In this document: positions 43,136 to 52,064 of the stretch, piece after piece
Position numbering within the stretch: position 1 is the first letter of the stretch
Layout: every line of letters starts with the position of its first letter
Assembly (NCBI GenBank): GCA_963204815.1
Contig: CAUJHQ010000159.1
Span: 1-64,000 of the forward strand
DNA length: 64,000 nt
Direction: 5' to 3'
From: Pseudomonadota bacterium
GTDB taxonomy: Bacteria; Pseudomonadota; Gammaproteobacteria; Burkholderiales; Burkholderiaceae_C
Program-made: the position numbers and the translations under genes
Notes under the pieces: generated by a model
Databases searched by the model: none
What the model saw: only the letters and a program-made list of their open reading frames with translations
Told to the model about the DNA's origin: nothing

Positions 43136-43912
43136 ATGGCAGACATCCAGGGTAGGCAGCGCGTGCTGGTCACGGCCGGCGCCGCGGGAATCGGGCTGGA
43201 CATTGCGCGTGCCTTCGTGCGTGCGGGCGACGCCGTGGCGGTGTGCGACGTCGACGAGGCCGCGCTCGCGGCCGTGCGCGGCCGCGGCGACGCGATGCAC
43301 GCGCTGGCCTGCGACGTGGCCGACCGGGACGCCTGCGGCCGCATGGTGGCGCAGGCGGCACAGGCGCTCGGCGGGCTGGACGTGCTGGTCAACAACGCGG
43401 GCATTGCCGGGCCCACCGGAGCGCTCGAAGAGATCGACGCGGCCGCATGGGACCGAACGCTCGCCGTCAATCTGACCGGCACGTTCAACGTCACGCGGGC
43501 GGTCATCCCCTGGCTCAAGCCGCAGCGAAGCGGCGCCATCGTCAACATCGGCTCGGTCGCCGGTCGCCTCGGTTTTGCGCTGCGTTCGCCCTACTCGGCC
43601 AGCAAGTGGGCGCTCGTCGGCCTGACGAAGACGCTCGCCGTCGAACTGGGCCCGTGGAACGTGCGCGTGAACGCGGTGCTGCCCGGCGCGGTCGACGGCG
43701 AGCGCGTTCGCCGGGTCATCGAGGCCAAGGCCGCGTCGCGCGGCGTCGCGCAGGACGTGGTCCTGCGCGAGATGCTGGCCGGCATGTCGATCAAGCGCCT
43801 GGTGCCGCCGAGCCAGGTCGCGGCGATGGTGGCATTCCTGGCCGCAGCCGAGAACGACACGGTGACCGGGCAGGTGATCTCGATCGACGGTGACGCACAG
43901 ATGATGGCTTGA
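43136..43912 (+). CDS. Short-chain dehydrogenase/reductase
   Basis: 258 residues of classical SDR type: TAGAAGIG cofactor loop, NNAG motif in LVNNAGIAGPTG, catalytic Ser in NIGSVAGR and Tyr-x-x-x-Lys in YSASKWALVG. It is the last gene of the BKACE operon, 23 nt after the hydroxyacyl dehydrogenase, and converges with the AraC gene. It probably handles an alcohol/ketone step of the same pathway. Confidence 0.93.
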   Translation: MADIQGRQRVLVTAGAAGIGLDIARAFVRAGDAVAVCDVDEAALAAVRGRGDAMHALACDVADRDACGRMVAQAAQALGGLDVLVNNAGIAGPTGALEEIDAAAWDRTLAVNLTGTFNVTRAVIPWLKPQRSGAIVNIGSVAGRLGFALRSPYSASKWALVGLTKTLAVELGPWNVRVNAVLPGAVDGERVRRVIEAKAASRGVAQDVVLREMLAGMSIKRLVPPSQVAAMVAFLAAAENDTVTGQVISIDGDAQMMA

Positions 43913-43941
43913 TCGGACTCGGCGGCCGGGGCCGCGTGGCG

Positions 43942-44886
43942 CTATCCGCGCCGCAGGCGGGTCGGCGCCACGCCCCAGTGCTTGCGGAACGTGTTGGTGA
44001 AGTGCGCCAGGTCGGAGAAGCCGACCGCGGTGGCGATCTCACCGATCGGCGTGCTGGTGCCTTCGACCAGGTCGCGCGCACGGCGCATGCGCAACTGCTG
44101 GCTGTAGCGCAGGGGCGGCAAGCCCGTGGCCGCCTTGAAGGCGCGGTGGAAGCCCTGCGGGCTCAGGTCCACGATCTGGGCCAGCTCCTGCAGCGACGTC
44201 GGCTTGTCCACCTGGGCGGCAAGGTACTCGTCGACGCGGGCGATTTGCGCCGCGGTGAGCGTACGTCGCGAAAGCTTGTCGTCGGTGCCGAAGCGCTCGA
44301 GCAGCCGCACGGCGAGCGCGACGCTGGCGGCCTCCATGAAGGCTCGGGCGTTGCCGCCCGGCGCCTTCACGTACTCGAGCAGCGTGCGGCCCATGCCGGC
44401 GATGACTTCGTCCCGTTCGCCGAAGCAGGTCCGCAGGCGGATGTCCGCCTTCGGGCGGTCGTGTCCGGCCGCGCGCATCAGCGCACCGGGCGCGATGCTC
44501 AGGTGCAGGTTCTGGCCGGGCCCGAAAGTCCGGAAGTAGGCGGCCCGGTACGGCGGCACGACAACGATCTGCCCGGTCGCGTCGTGGCGGATGTCCAGGC
44601 ACCCCTCGCGCCACTGCACCACCGGCGAGGCCGCGGCGAGCCGGATGAAGACGTCGTACGAATGGTTCGGCGGGATGTAGTACTCCTGCGCCAGCGCCGA
44701 CTGTTCCCAGACCATGAGGTCTTTGAACGCGGCGACCTCGCTGCTGGCCGTCACCATCGAGCGCACGGCGCGGGTCGGATCGCCCGGTGCCTCGTCGGCG
44801 AGCTGGCGCAGGCGCGTCATGTCGATGACGCGCAGCGCCTCGAGGTAGCTGGTGGGCGGACCGTGTCCGATGGCCTGGGCCGTCAT
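43942..44886 (-). CDS. AraC-family regulator
   Basis: 314 residues with an N-terminal sensing domain (QIVVVPPYRAAYFRTFGPG) and a C-terminal double HTH (LQELAQIVDLSPQGFHRAFK; IATAVGFSDLAHFTNTFRKH). Last gene of a leftward seven-gene run; it starts 7 nt after the stop of the SCP2-like gene, so it may give feedback control of that operon. Confidence 0.9.
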   Translation of the reverse strand: MTAQAIGHGPPTSYLEALRVIDMTRLRQLADEAPGDPTRAVRSMVTASSEVAAFKDLMVWEQSALAQEYYIPPNHSYDVFIRLAAASPVVQWREGCLDIRHDATGQIVVVPPYRAAYFRTFGPGQNLHLSIAPGALMRAAGHDRPKADIRLRTCFGERDEVIAGMGRTLLEYVKAPGGNARAFMEAASVALAVRLLERFGTDDKLSRRTLTAAQIARVDEYLAAQVDKPTSLQELAQIVDLSPQGFHRAFKAATGLPPLRYSQQLRMRRARDLVEGTSTPIGEIATAVGFSDLAHFTNTFRKHWGVAPTRLRRG

Positions 44887-44893
44887 GGGTGCT

Positions 44894-45304
44894 TCATTGT
44901 CGCGCGTGGGTGCCCGGGGAGTCCCGTGACGAACCTCCTGGGTTCGGCTTCAGATACTCCGTGAAGCCCTGGAACCACATCACCTCGACGAAGTCGCCGC
45001 TGAGAGTCAGGTCTTCGTCGTGCAGCGCCGCCAGGAACGCTTCCTTGCCGTCCTTGGCCGACAGGATCTGGAAGCCCTTGGCCGCGTTGCGGAAGGTCAT
45101 CGTGAACTGCGGCGCCGGGGCGAGGCCGGGGAACGACTTCACCTGGCCGTCCTGGATGCGGAAGTGGCGCCCGATGCGGTCCACCGTCTGGATCTGGAAC
45201 TCCAGGCGCTTGCCGGCCACGTAGGTCGCGCAGGCCGCGTTGGTGGCGATGGCCCGCTGCATGAGCTTGGTCATCACCCAGAGCAGGAACTTGAACTTCA
45301 GCAT
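44894..45304 (-). CDS. SCP2-like small protein
   Basis: 136 residues. The central part (FTMTFRNAAKGFQILSAKDG, then LTLSGDFVEVMWFQ) resembles a sterol-carrier-protein-2 fold that binds hydrophobic ligands. The first 20 residues are hydrophobic. Family assignment is by pattern only. It lies in the reductase/hydrolase operon, which suggests binding of a lipophilic substrate. Confidence 0.65.
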   Translation of the reverse strand: MLKFKFLLWVMTKLMQRAIATNAACATYVAGKRLEFQIQTVDRIGRHFRIQDGQVKSFPGLAPAPQFTMTFRNAAKGFQILSAKDGKEAFLAALHDEDLTLSGDFVEVMWFQGFTEYLKPNPGGSSRDSPGTHARQ

Positions 45305-45317
45305 GTGCCTGGGCCCT

Positions 45318-46163
45318 TCACTCGGCGAGGAACTGGGTCGCGTGCTTCAGGAAGCGCTCGGGGTACTGGAAGTGCGGCGCGTGGCCGGCGTCCGGGTAGA
45401 GGAACAGCTGGGCGTTCGGGATGTGCTGCGCCATGTGCCATGAATTGATGGTCGGGATCATCACGTCGTCGACGCCGTTGAGGATGAAGGTCGGCTGGCG
45501 GATCTCGCGCAGGTGGGCGAACGGGGCCTGGCGGTCGAGCTTGGGCAGGTAATACATGTTGGCCTCGATCTGGGCCTGGATCACCTCCGGTGAACTCGGC
45601 GGGTCGGCGTTCACGCGCTGGTGCCGGCGCGCCCAGAACGCGCGGCCGGCTTGCTGCGCGGCTTCCGAGCGGCCGAAGAACAGGAACAGGAAGTCCTCCA
45701 GCGTCGGCACCGGGCGCGGCGCACGTTCCAGAACGCCGGGGTCCGAATCGGGGTTGCCGCCGCGCGGACCCGTGCCGATGAGCATGAGCTTGCGCACCAG
45801 GTCGGGGTGGCGCCGCGCGAGGTCCTGGGCCTGATACCCGCCGAGCGAGAACCCGAGCACGTCGACCTCGCGCAGGCCGATGGCCCGGATGACCGCGGCC
45901 GCATCGTCGGCCATGTGTTCGATCCGGGTGCGCGGACGACCGGACGACGATGCCACGCCGCGACCGTTGAACAGAATGACCTCGCGCCCGGCGGCCAGGC
46001 CATCGGTCATGAGCGGATCCCAGTGATCCATGCCGCCCCTGAAGTGCTGCAGGAAGAACAGCGGCGGCTGGCCCGAGGTGGCGTTGCCCCAGCGGCGATA
46101 GGCGAAGGTTTCGCCATCGACCCGCACGAAGCGGGTCGGCGCGGTCGCGTGTGTGTCGGTCAT
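45318..46163 (-). CDS. Alpha/beta hydrolase (paralog 1)
   Basis: 281 residues. The nucleophile elbow is LGFSLGGYQAQD, the acid lies in LNGVDDVMIP and the His in DAGHAPHFQYP. It is clearly related to the hydrolase at 48493-49398 of the same operon (both share LGFSLGG and LIGTGPRGG-like or LAGTGPAGG segments), so the two arose by duplication. It starts 5 nt after the OYE gene's stop. It probably hydrolyses an ester or lactone. Confidence 0.9.
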   Translation of the reverse strand: MTDTHATAPTRFVRVDGETFAYRRWGNATSGQPPLFFLQHFRGGMDHWDPLMTDGLAAGREVILFNGRGVASSSGRPRTRIEHMADDAAAVIRAIGLREVDVLGFSLGGYQAQDLARRHPDLVRKLMLIGTGPRGGNPDSDPGVLERAPRPVPTLEDFLFLFFGRSEAAQQAGRAFWARRHQRVNADPPSSPEVIQAQIEANMYYLPKLDRQAPFAHLREIRQPTFILNGVDDVMIPTINSWHMAQHIPNAQLFLYPDAGHAPHFQYPERFLKHATQFLAE

Positions 46164-46168
46164 GAGGT

Positions 46169-47437
46169 TCAAGCCCGCATCCGCCTGGTTCGGTAGGTGC
46201 CCCACTGGCTCTTCAGCAGGCTCTTCAGAAAGGCCGCCAGGCCGCTCTCGCCGGGGCGGGGGTTGCCGCCCTGGGCGATGCGCGCGAGCTGGCGCGAATA
46301 CCAGAGAACCTCCATGAGACCCATGCGGTCCACCGGCTTGATGCCGGTGGTGATGGCGCGCACGCGGTGCGGGCTGTCGCGGCCTTGCAGCAGGGCGGCC
46401 GGGGCGTCGGGGTCGATGGCCATCAGCCGCGCGAGGCCGACGATGTCCAGCGCGCCCGAGCGCAGCGCCGCGTTCATGCCGGCGGCGGTGCGGAAGCCGC
46501 CGGTCACCATGAGCGGCACGTTGACGCTTGCACGGACCTTCTCTGCGAACTCCAGGAAGTACGCCTCGCGCGCCGCGGTCGATGCCTTCTGCGGCTTGTG
46601 GAAGCCGCCGCTCATGGCCGGCGCCTCGTAGGTGCCGCCGGAGATCTCGATCAGGTCGATGCCGGCCTCGGCGAGGGCGACGAGGGTCGCCATCGACTCT
46701 TCCTCGGTGAAGCCGCCCCGCTGGAAGTCGGCCGAGTTCAGCTTGATGCCCACCGGAAAGTGGGCCCCGACGCGACGGCGGATTTCCGTGTAGACGGCCA
46801 TCACGAAGCGGCGCCGGTTCTCGGCGCTGCCGCCCCATTCGTCGGTGCGCTGGTTGTGGTGGGGCGAGAGGAACTGGCTGACCAGGTAGCCGTGGGCACC
46901 GTGGATCTGCACGCCGCTGAACCCGGCCTTCTTGCAGATGGCCGCGCTTTCGCCGAAGCGCCGGACGATGTCGTGGATCTCGGCGCCCGTGGCTTCGCGC
47001 GGGGTCTCGAAGAACGCCGCCATGTCCTCGCGGAAGGGCACGGCGGACGGCGCGAGGGTGCCGACGTTCAGGCCCTTCGGCGCCTGCTTGCCGGGGTGGT
47101 TGAGCTGCACCCACAGCGCAGCGCCCTGGTCGGTGGCCGAACGGGCCCACTGCTGCAGGATCGGCAGATCGGCTTCGTCTTCGATCACCACGTTGCCGGG
47201 CTCGCCGAGCGCACGCCGGTCGATCATGACGTTGCCGGTGAACAGCAGCCCGATGCCCGAGGCGGCCCAGCGCGTGTAGAGCTCGACGAGCTTGGCCGTC
47301 GCGTGGTTGTCGTAGGTGGCCAGCGCTTCGCTCATGGCCGACTTGGCCAGGCGGTTGCGCAGCACGCTGCCGTTCGGCAGGCGCATGGGTTGCGCGAGGA
47401 GGTGGGTCTCAGGCATGGGGAAGGTGGCGATCGGCAT
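46169..47437 (-). CDS. Old-yellow-enzyme-type NADH:flavin oxidoreductase
   Basis: 422 residues; FMN barrel that reduces activated C=C bonds. GVQIHGAHGYLVSQFLSPHH, NQRTDEWGGSAENRRRF and VTGGFRTAAGM are family signatures. It lacks the extra C-terminal FAD/NAD domains of 2,4-dienoyl-CoA reductase but has a basic tail of about 40 residues (FLKSLLKSQWGTYRTRRMRA). In a run with a quinone-reductase-like protein, an SDR and hydrolases it suggests detoxification or reductive breakdown of an unsaturated ketone. Confidence 0.92.
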   Translation of the reverse strand: MPIATFPMPETHLLAQPMRLPNGSVLRNRLAKSAMSEALATYDNHATAKLVELYTRWAASGIGLLFTGNVMIDRRALGEPGNVVIEDEADLPILQQWARSATDQGAALWVQLNHPGKQAPKGLNVGTLAPSAVPFREDMAAFFETPREATGAEIHDIVRRFGESAAICKKAGFSGVQIHGAHGYLVSQFLSPHHNQRTDEWGGSAENRRRFVMAVYTEIRRRVGAHFPVGIKLNSADFQRGGFTEEESMATLVALAEAGIDLIEISGGTYEAPAMSGGFHKPQKASTAAREAYFLEFAEKVRASVNVPLMVTGGFRTAAGMNAALRSGALDIVGLARLMAIDPDAPAALLQGRDSPHRVRAITTGIKPVDRMGLMEVLWYSRQLARIAQGGNPRPGESGLAAFLKSLLKSQWGTYRTRRMRA

Positions 47438-47461
47438 GTTCTCGAACCGTTCTGCGGCCGC

Positions 47462-48463
47462 TCACTTGAGCTGTACGACGACCTTGCCCTTGGATCGGCC
47501 CTGCGCCACGTAGGCGAGCGCTTCCGGGGCCTGCTCGAAGGCGAAGACCTTGTCGAGCACGGGCCGGACGGTGCCGGTCTGGAGCAGCTTGCCGATGTCG
47601 GCCAGCTGGTCACCGTCCGGGCGCACGAAGAGGAACGAGTAGTCGACCTCGTGCCTGGCGGCAAGCCGCATGACCTTGCGGCTCATCAGGCCGAAGACGA
47701 GCTTCAGGACGAAGTTCAGCTTGCGGGCTTGCGCGAACGCCGCGTCCAGCGGCCCGACCAGCGAGACCAGCTTGCCGCCGGGCTTGAGGATGCCGATGGC
47801 CTTCTCGATCTCGGCATCCCTCAGCGTGCCCAGCGCCATGTCGTAGCCGCGCAGTTGCTTCTCGAACGCCTGCTGCTTGTAGTCGATGACTTCGTCCGCA
47901 CCCAGGCCGCGCACCAGCGGCACGTTGCCGGTGCTGGTGGTGGTGCCGACCTTGGCGCCGAAGTGCTTGGCCAACTGGATGGCGATGCTGCCGATGCCGC
48001 CGGCACCGGCGGGAATGAAGACCTTCTGACCGGGGCGCACGCCGGCGCGTTCCTTCATCGCCTGCCACGCCGTGAGGCCGACCATGGGCACCGAGGCCGC
48101 CTGCACGAAGTCGAGATTCGTCGGCTTCGGCGCGGCCACACGCTCGGGCACCACCGCGAACTCGGCGAGCGATCCGGTGCCCAGGTCGAACAGGCTGGCG
48201 AAGACGGCGTCGCCCGGCTTGAAGCGCGTCACGCGCGGGCCGACTTCCTTCACCACGCCTGCCAGGTCGCTGCCCATCGTGGCCGGCAACTGGAACTTCA
48301 GCACCGGCTTGAACATGCCGGTGGTGATCATGTTGTCGATCGGGTTCAGACCGACCGCGTGAACCTCGACGAGCATCTCGTCGTCCCGCAAGGTGGGACG
48401 GGGCAGATCGGAGAAGCCGATGTCCGGCGACTTGCCGTAGCGCTTGAAGGTGAGGGCTTTCAT
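47462..48463 (-). CDS. NADP-dependent quinone-oxidoreductase-type dehydrogenase
   Basis: 333 residues of the medium-chain dehydrogenase group, zeta-crystallin-like without structural zinc cysteines. N-terminal GroES-like part (VEVHAVGLNPIDNMIT), then the cofactor fold IPAGAGGIGSIAIQLAKHFG. It reduces enones or quinones. It lies 24 nt before the OYE gene in the same operon. Confidence 0.92.
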   Translation of the reverse strand: MKALTFKRYGKSPDIGFSDLPRPTLRDDEMLVEVHAVGLNPIDNMITTGMFKPVLKFQLPATMGSDLAGVVKEVGPRVTRFKPGDAVFASLFDLGTGSLAEFAVVPERVAAPKPTNLDFVQAASVPMVGLTAWQAMKERAGVRPGQKVFIPAGAGGIGSIAIQLAKHFGAKVGTTTSTGNVPLVRGLGADEVIDYKQQAFEKQLRGYDMALGTLRDAEIEKAIGILKPGGKLVSLVGPLDAAFAQARKLNFVLKLVFGLMSRKVMRLAARHEVDYSFLFVRPDGDQLADIGKLLQTGTVRPVLDKVFAFEQAPEALAYVAQGRSKGKVVVQLK

Positions 48464-48492
48464 GTTCCGGGTGTTCCTGGGAATGGATCGAG

Positions 48493-49398
48493 TCAGGCGA
48501 GGAAGGCGAGCGCCTGGCGAACGAAGTCGGTGTGGTGCTGGAAGATGCCGCCATGCCCCGCGTCGTCGTAGATGACGAGCTGCGCCTGCGGCAGGCGGCG
48601 CGCCATGTCGTGGCTGAGCGCGGTGGGCACCATGACGTCGTGGTCCCCGTTGGCGATCAGCACCGGGATGCGGAGGTTCTCCAGCGGCTGCGGCGCCTGG
48701 CGTTCCCAGGCGTGGATCGCCTTCAGCTGGCGCAGGAAGGCGCGCGGTGTGGCCGCCTTGTCGCGACCGGACCGGCGTTCCTTCAGGCGTTGCAGGAATT
48801 CGCGGGCCGCGCGACGTCCGTTCGCGGACGAGGTGAAGAACAGGTGCGTCTTGGGGTCGCGCAGCGTCAGCAGGCCCTTGAGGATGAGCGGCCGCGAGAC
48901 GGCACCGACCCGGTCGATGCCCGCGCCGCCCGCCGGGCCGGTGCCGGCGAGGATGAGCCTGCGCACGAGGCCCGGGGCCTTCAGCGCCACGTCCTGCGCG
49001 ACGAAGCCGCCCAGCGAGAAGCCGAGCAGGTCGACTTCGGCAAAGCCGAGGGCGCGGATCATGGCCAGCGTGTCGCGCGCCATCTCGTCGACCGTGAGCG
49101 GCGCCGTGCCGCCGGAGCCCCCGATGCCGCGGTAGTCGATCGCGATGACGCGATGCCGGCTCGCCAGGCCGTCGACGACGCGGGGATCGAAGTCGTCGAG
49201 CACGGCGCCCCAGTGGTTCAGCAGGAACAGCGGTGTGCCCTCGCGCGGACCGAGTTCCCGGTAGGCCAGCGCGACCCCGTTGACCGTGATGACCTGGTTC
49301 GGCGCTTCGGTGAAGCGCGCTGCCCCGCCTGGGTGGGGCGGCGAGTCGACCCGTGGAGTGGAGACCGCGCCGGCGGCCAGTCGTGCCTTGAGAGTCAT
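48493..49398 (-). CDS. Alpha/beta hydrolase (paralog 2)
   Basis: 301 residues. Triad motifs: LGFSLGGFVAQD, NGDHDVMVPT and DAGHGGIFQHH. Related to the hydrolase at 45318-46163. Located between the SDR and the quinone-reductase-like gene in the leftward operon. Confidence 0.9.
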   Translation of the reverse strand: MTLKARLAAGAVSTPRVDSPPHPGGAARFTEAPNQVITVNGVALAYRELGPREGTPLFLLNHWGAVLDDFDPRVVDGLASRHRVIAIDYRGIGGSGGTAPLTVDEMARDTLAMIRALGFAEVDLLGFSLGGFVAQDVALKAPGLVRRLILAGTGPAGGAGIDRVGAVSRPLILKGLLTLRDPKTHLFFTSSANGRRAAREFLQRLKERRSGRDKAATPRAFLRQLKAIHAWERQAPQPLENLRIPVLIANGDHDVMVPTALSHDMARRLPQAQLVIYDDAGHGGIFQHHTDFVRQALAFLA

Positions 49399-49442
49399 GT
49401 ATCGATCCTTGAACGCAGGGGTCGCGGCCTGGAGCCGAGGGC

Positions 49443-50231
49443 TCAGGCGGCGCTCAGGTAGCGCTCGGCGGCATGGGCCTGCTGGATCTCGGACAGCAGC
49501 ACCATCCGGGCGGACTCGAGCGCTTCCCAGCGCCGGGCGTCGTGCAGCGGCGGGATCGTGACCGGCTCACGGTTGTCGAAGCCGACCAGGGCTGCATCCA
49601 CCAGTTCGCCGACGTCCATCAGATCGCTCATGCCGCTGGCGTCGATGCCGGCGCGCTCCCAGATCTCGGTGCGTGTGCCGGCGGGCAGCACGGCCTGCAC
49701 GTACACGCCCCTGGGCGACAGCTCCTGGCTCAGCCCTTGAGAGAGGAACTGCCCGAAGACCTTGGTCGCGCCGTAGATCGACATGCCGAACTCCGGCGCC
49801 AGGCCGACGACAGAGCTGATGTTGACGATCGCGCCGCTGCCGGACTGGGCGAACCGCGGTGCGACCGCGGCCGCGAGCCGTGTCGGCGCGGTGGTGTTGA
49901 GGGCGATCAGCGTCTCGATGCTGTCCGCGGTCTGCTGCAGGATGCCGCCGGACTGCGCCGCGCCTGCGTTGTTGATCAGGATGCCGATGCGGGTGTCGTC
50001 GCGCAGACGCGCTTCGACGGCGGCCAGGTCGGACGGCTTCGTCAGGTCGGCCTGCAGCACGTCGACGGCCACCTGGCACTCGGCCCGCAGCCGGGCGGCG
50101 AGCGTTTCGAGGCGCGCCTTGTCCCGCGCCACGAGCACCAGGTCGTGGCCGCGCCGCGCGAAGCGGTCGGCATAGGTGGCGCCGATGCCCGAGGAGGCGC
50201 CGGTGATGAGGACCGCGGGAACTGTTGCCAT
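49443..50231 (-). CDS. Short-chain dehydrogenase/reductase
   Basis: 262 residues, classical SDR: TGASSGIGATYADRF, LINNAGAAQSGG, NISSVVGL and YGATKVFGQF. First gene of the seven-gene leftward operon; the palindrome at 50261-50278 lies 30 nt upstream of its start. Confidence 0.93.
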   Translation of the reverse strand: MATVPAVLITGASSGIGATYADRFARRGHDLVLVARDKARLETLAARLRAECQVAVDVLQADLTKPSDLAAVEARLRDDTRIGILINNAGAAQSGGILQQTADSIETLIALNTTAPTRLAAAVAPRFAQSGSGAIVNISSVVGLAPEFGMSIYGATKVFGQFLSQGLSQELSPRGVYVQAVLPAGTRTEIWERAGIDASGMSDLMDVGELVDAALVGFDNREPVTIPPLHDARRWEALESARMVLLSEIQQAHAAERYLSAA

Positions 50232-50260
50232 GTCGTTGCCTTCGGAGGGAGGGAATGGCT

Positions 50261-50278
50261 TTATGATGTCAGTCATAA
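50261..50278. promoter_or_regulatory. Palindromic operator candidate
   Basis: TTATGA at 50261-50266 and TCATAA at 50273-50278 are perfect inverted arms around TGTCAG. It lies between the SDR-led operon and the divergent phospholipase gene. The TetR gene at 52065 is the nearest regulator of fitting type. Confidence 0.55.
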
Positions 50279-50389
50279 TCAAACATGTCAACGGTTTTGA
50301 GGTCGAATGACATCCATCACTCGCGGGGTGCTGCTGCCGGTGCTCCGGGCGCACCCGATCACGGCTCCCGGACCGGGGGTCACGGGCAC

Positions 50390-51964
50390 ATGAAGCGGTC
50401 GAACCTGTTCTGGCCCGGGCTGCTGGTGCTCGCCGCCCTGCTGTCCGCCTGCGGCTCATTGCCGCCCCGCGGCGAGGTGCCCGCATCGCGCGCCCACGCG
50501 GCGTCCGAGGTCGCCGGCACGACGCTCGCGCGGGTGGCGGCCTCGAGCCGGCCGCCGGAGGAGACCGCGCCCTCGGGCTTCCGCCTGCTGCCCGTGGGTG
50601 AATACGCCTTCGACGCGCGCGTGGCGCTGGCGCGTCGGGCCGAGCGCTCGCTGGACCTGCAGTACTACCACGTGCATCGCGACGAGGCGGGGCGCACCCT
50701 GCTGCGTGAGCTGCGCGATGCCGCGCGCCGCGGCGTGCGCGTGCGCCTGCTGGTGGACGACTTCCATGCGGCGGAGATCGACGACCTGCTGGTCGGGCTG
50801 GCGTCCTACCCGGACGCGCAGGTGCGCCTGTTCAACCCGATGCCGATGCGCCGCGGCGCGCCGGTGCTCCGGCTCCTGCTGTCGCCGGGCCCGTTCCAGC
50901 TTCACAACCACCGCATGCACAACAAGCTGTTCGTGGCCGACAACGCGGTGGCCGTCTACGGCGGGCGCAACATCGCCGACGAGTACTTCATGAAGAACCG
51001 CGAGGCCAACTTCATCGACATGGACGTGCTCTCCACCGGCCGCGTGGTGACCGACCTGTCGGCGGTGTTCGACCGCTACTGGAACAGCGAACTCTCGTGG
51101 CCCGTGCACACCGTGCTGGGCCGGCCGGCCGACGCCGAAGCGGCACGCCGGCAGTTCGACCGTGCGGTGGACGATGCGCGCGTCGACGCCCCGCAGGTGC
51201 CGGCCGATCCCTTCGGCCAGTCGACCGTCGGGGCCCAGTTGCACGAAGGCCGGCTGACGATGAGCTACGCGACGGCGCAGGTGCATGCCGACCCGCCCGA
51301 GAAGGCCGCCGACCCGACACCCGGCACCGAGCCGACGCAGGCGGTGAGCGGCCTGCTGGCCGCGCTCAGCGCGGCACGGCAGGAGGTGGCGATGGTGTCG
51401 CCCTACTTCGTGCCCGGCGCGGTCGGCATGCCGTTGATGCGGACGGCGCGCGCGAACGGCATCCGGGTCGTGCTGTTCACGAACTCACTGGGGTCCACCG
51501 ACGAGCCGCTCGTGCACGACCGCTATGCGGCCTACCGCGTCGAGATGCTGCGCATGGGCGTGGAGCTGTACGAGGTCAGCCCCACGCAGACGCGCCGCGT
51601 GCGGCGTTTCGGCGACTTCGGCCGCTCCACGCCGCGGCTGCACGCCAAGGTGGCGGTCGTCGACCGACAGCGCCTGCTGGTCGGGTCGGCCAACCTCGAC
51701 GGCCGCTCGGCCGTGGGCAACACCGAGATGGGCGTCGTCATCGACAGTCCTGCGCTGGCCGAGGCGTTCACCAGCAGGATCGACAGCGACCGCCTCGCCA
51801 GTGTCTACAGGCTCCGCCTGCGGCCGGACGACACGACCATCGAATGGAGCCAGGTCGACGAGCAGGGCCGGACCGTCGCCACCACCGACGAGCCGGACAC
51901 CGGTTGGTGGCTGCGCACGAAGCTCTGGCTGCAGTCGCTGCTGGTGGATGAACGCGACCTCTGA
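50390..51964 (+). CDS. Phospholipase D/cardiolipin-synthase-like lipoprotein
   Basis: 524 residues from the ATG at 50390, with a lipobox in LLVLAALLSACGS. Both PLD catalytic motifs are present: HNKLFVADNAVAVYGGRN (about residue 182) and HAKVAVVDRQRLLVGSANLD (about residue 420). It probably transfers phosphatidyl groups at the cell envelope, as in bacterial cardiolipin synthases. Divergent from the SDR-led operon. Confidence 0.9.
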   Translation: MKRSNLFWPGLLVLAALLSACGSLPPRGEVPASRAHAASEVAGTTLARVAASSRPPEETAPSGFRLLPVGEYAFDARVALARRAERSLDLQYYHVHRDEAGRTLLRELRDAARRGVRVRLLVDDFHAAEIDDLLVGLASYPDAQVRLFNPMPMRRGAPVLRLLLSPGPFQLHNHRMHNKLFVADNAVAVYGGRNIADEYFMKNREANFIDMDVLSTGRVVTDLSAVFDRYWNSELSWPVHTVLGRPADAEAARRQFDRAVDDARVDAPQVPADPFGQSTVGAQLHEGRLTMSYATAQVHADPPEKAADPTPGTEPTQAVSGLLAALSAARQEVAMVSPYFVPGAVGMPLMRTARANGIRVVLFTNSLGSTDEPLVHDRYAAYRVEMLRMGVELYEVSPTQTRRVRRFGDFGRSTPRLHAKVAVVDRQRLLVGSANLDGRSAVGNTEMGVVIDSPALAEAFTSRIDSDRLASVYRLRLRPDDTTIEWSQVDEQGRTVATTDEPDTGWWLRTKLWLQSLLVDERDL

Positions 51965-52064
51965 TGCACGGGTCGCGCGTTGCAGGCGTGGTCGGGGTCG
52001 CGCCGTGTTTGATTGCGAGTAGCATCAATCTGAAGTTTGGCGTTGTGGTCTGCCGAGGCAAGAG

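Noticed and set aside
52009-52028. TTGAT...ATCAA upstream of the TetR gene as an FNR box
   Set aside because: The spacing between half-sites is 10 nt instead of 4, so it is more likely a TetR-type inverted repeat.
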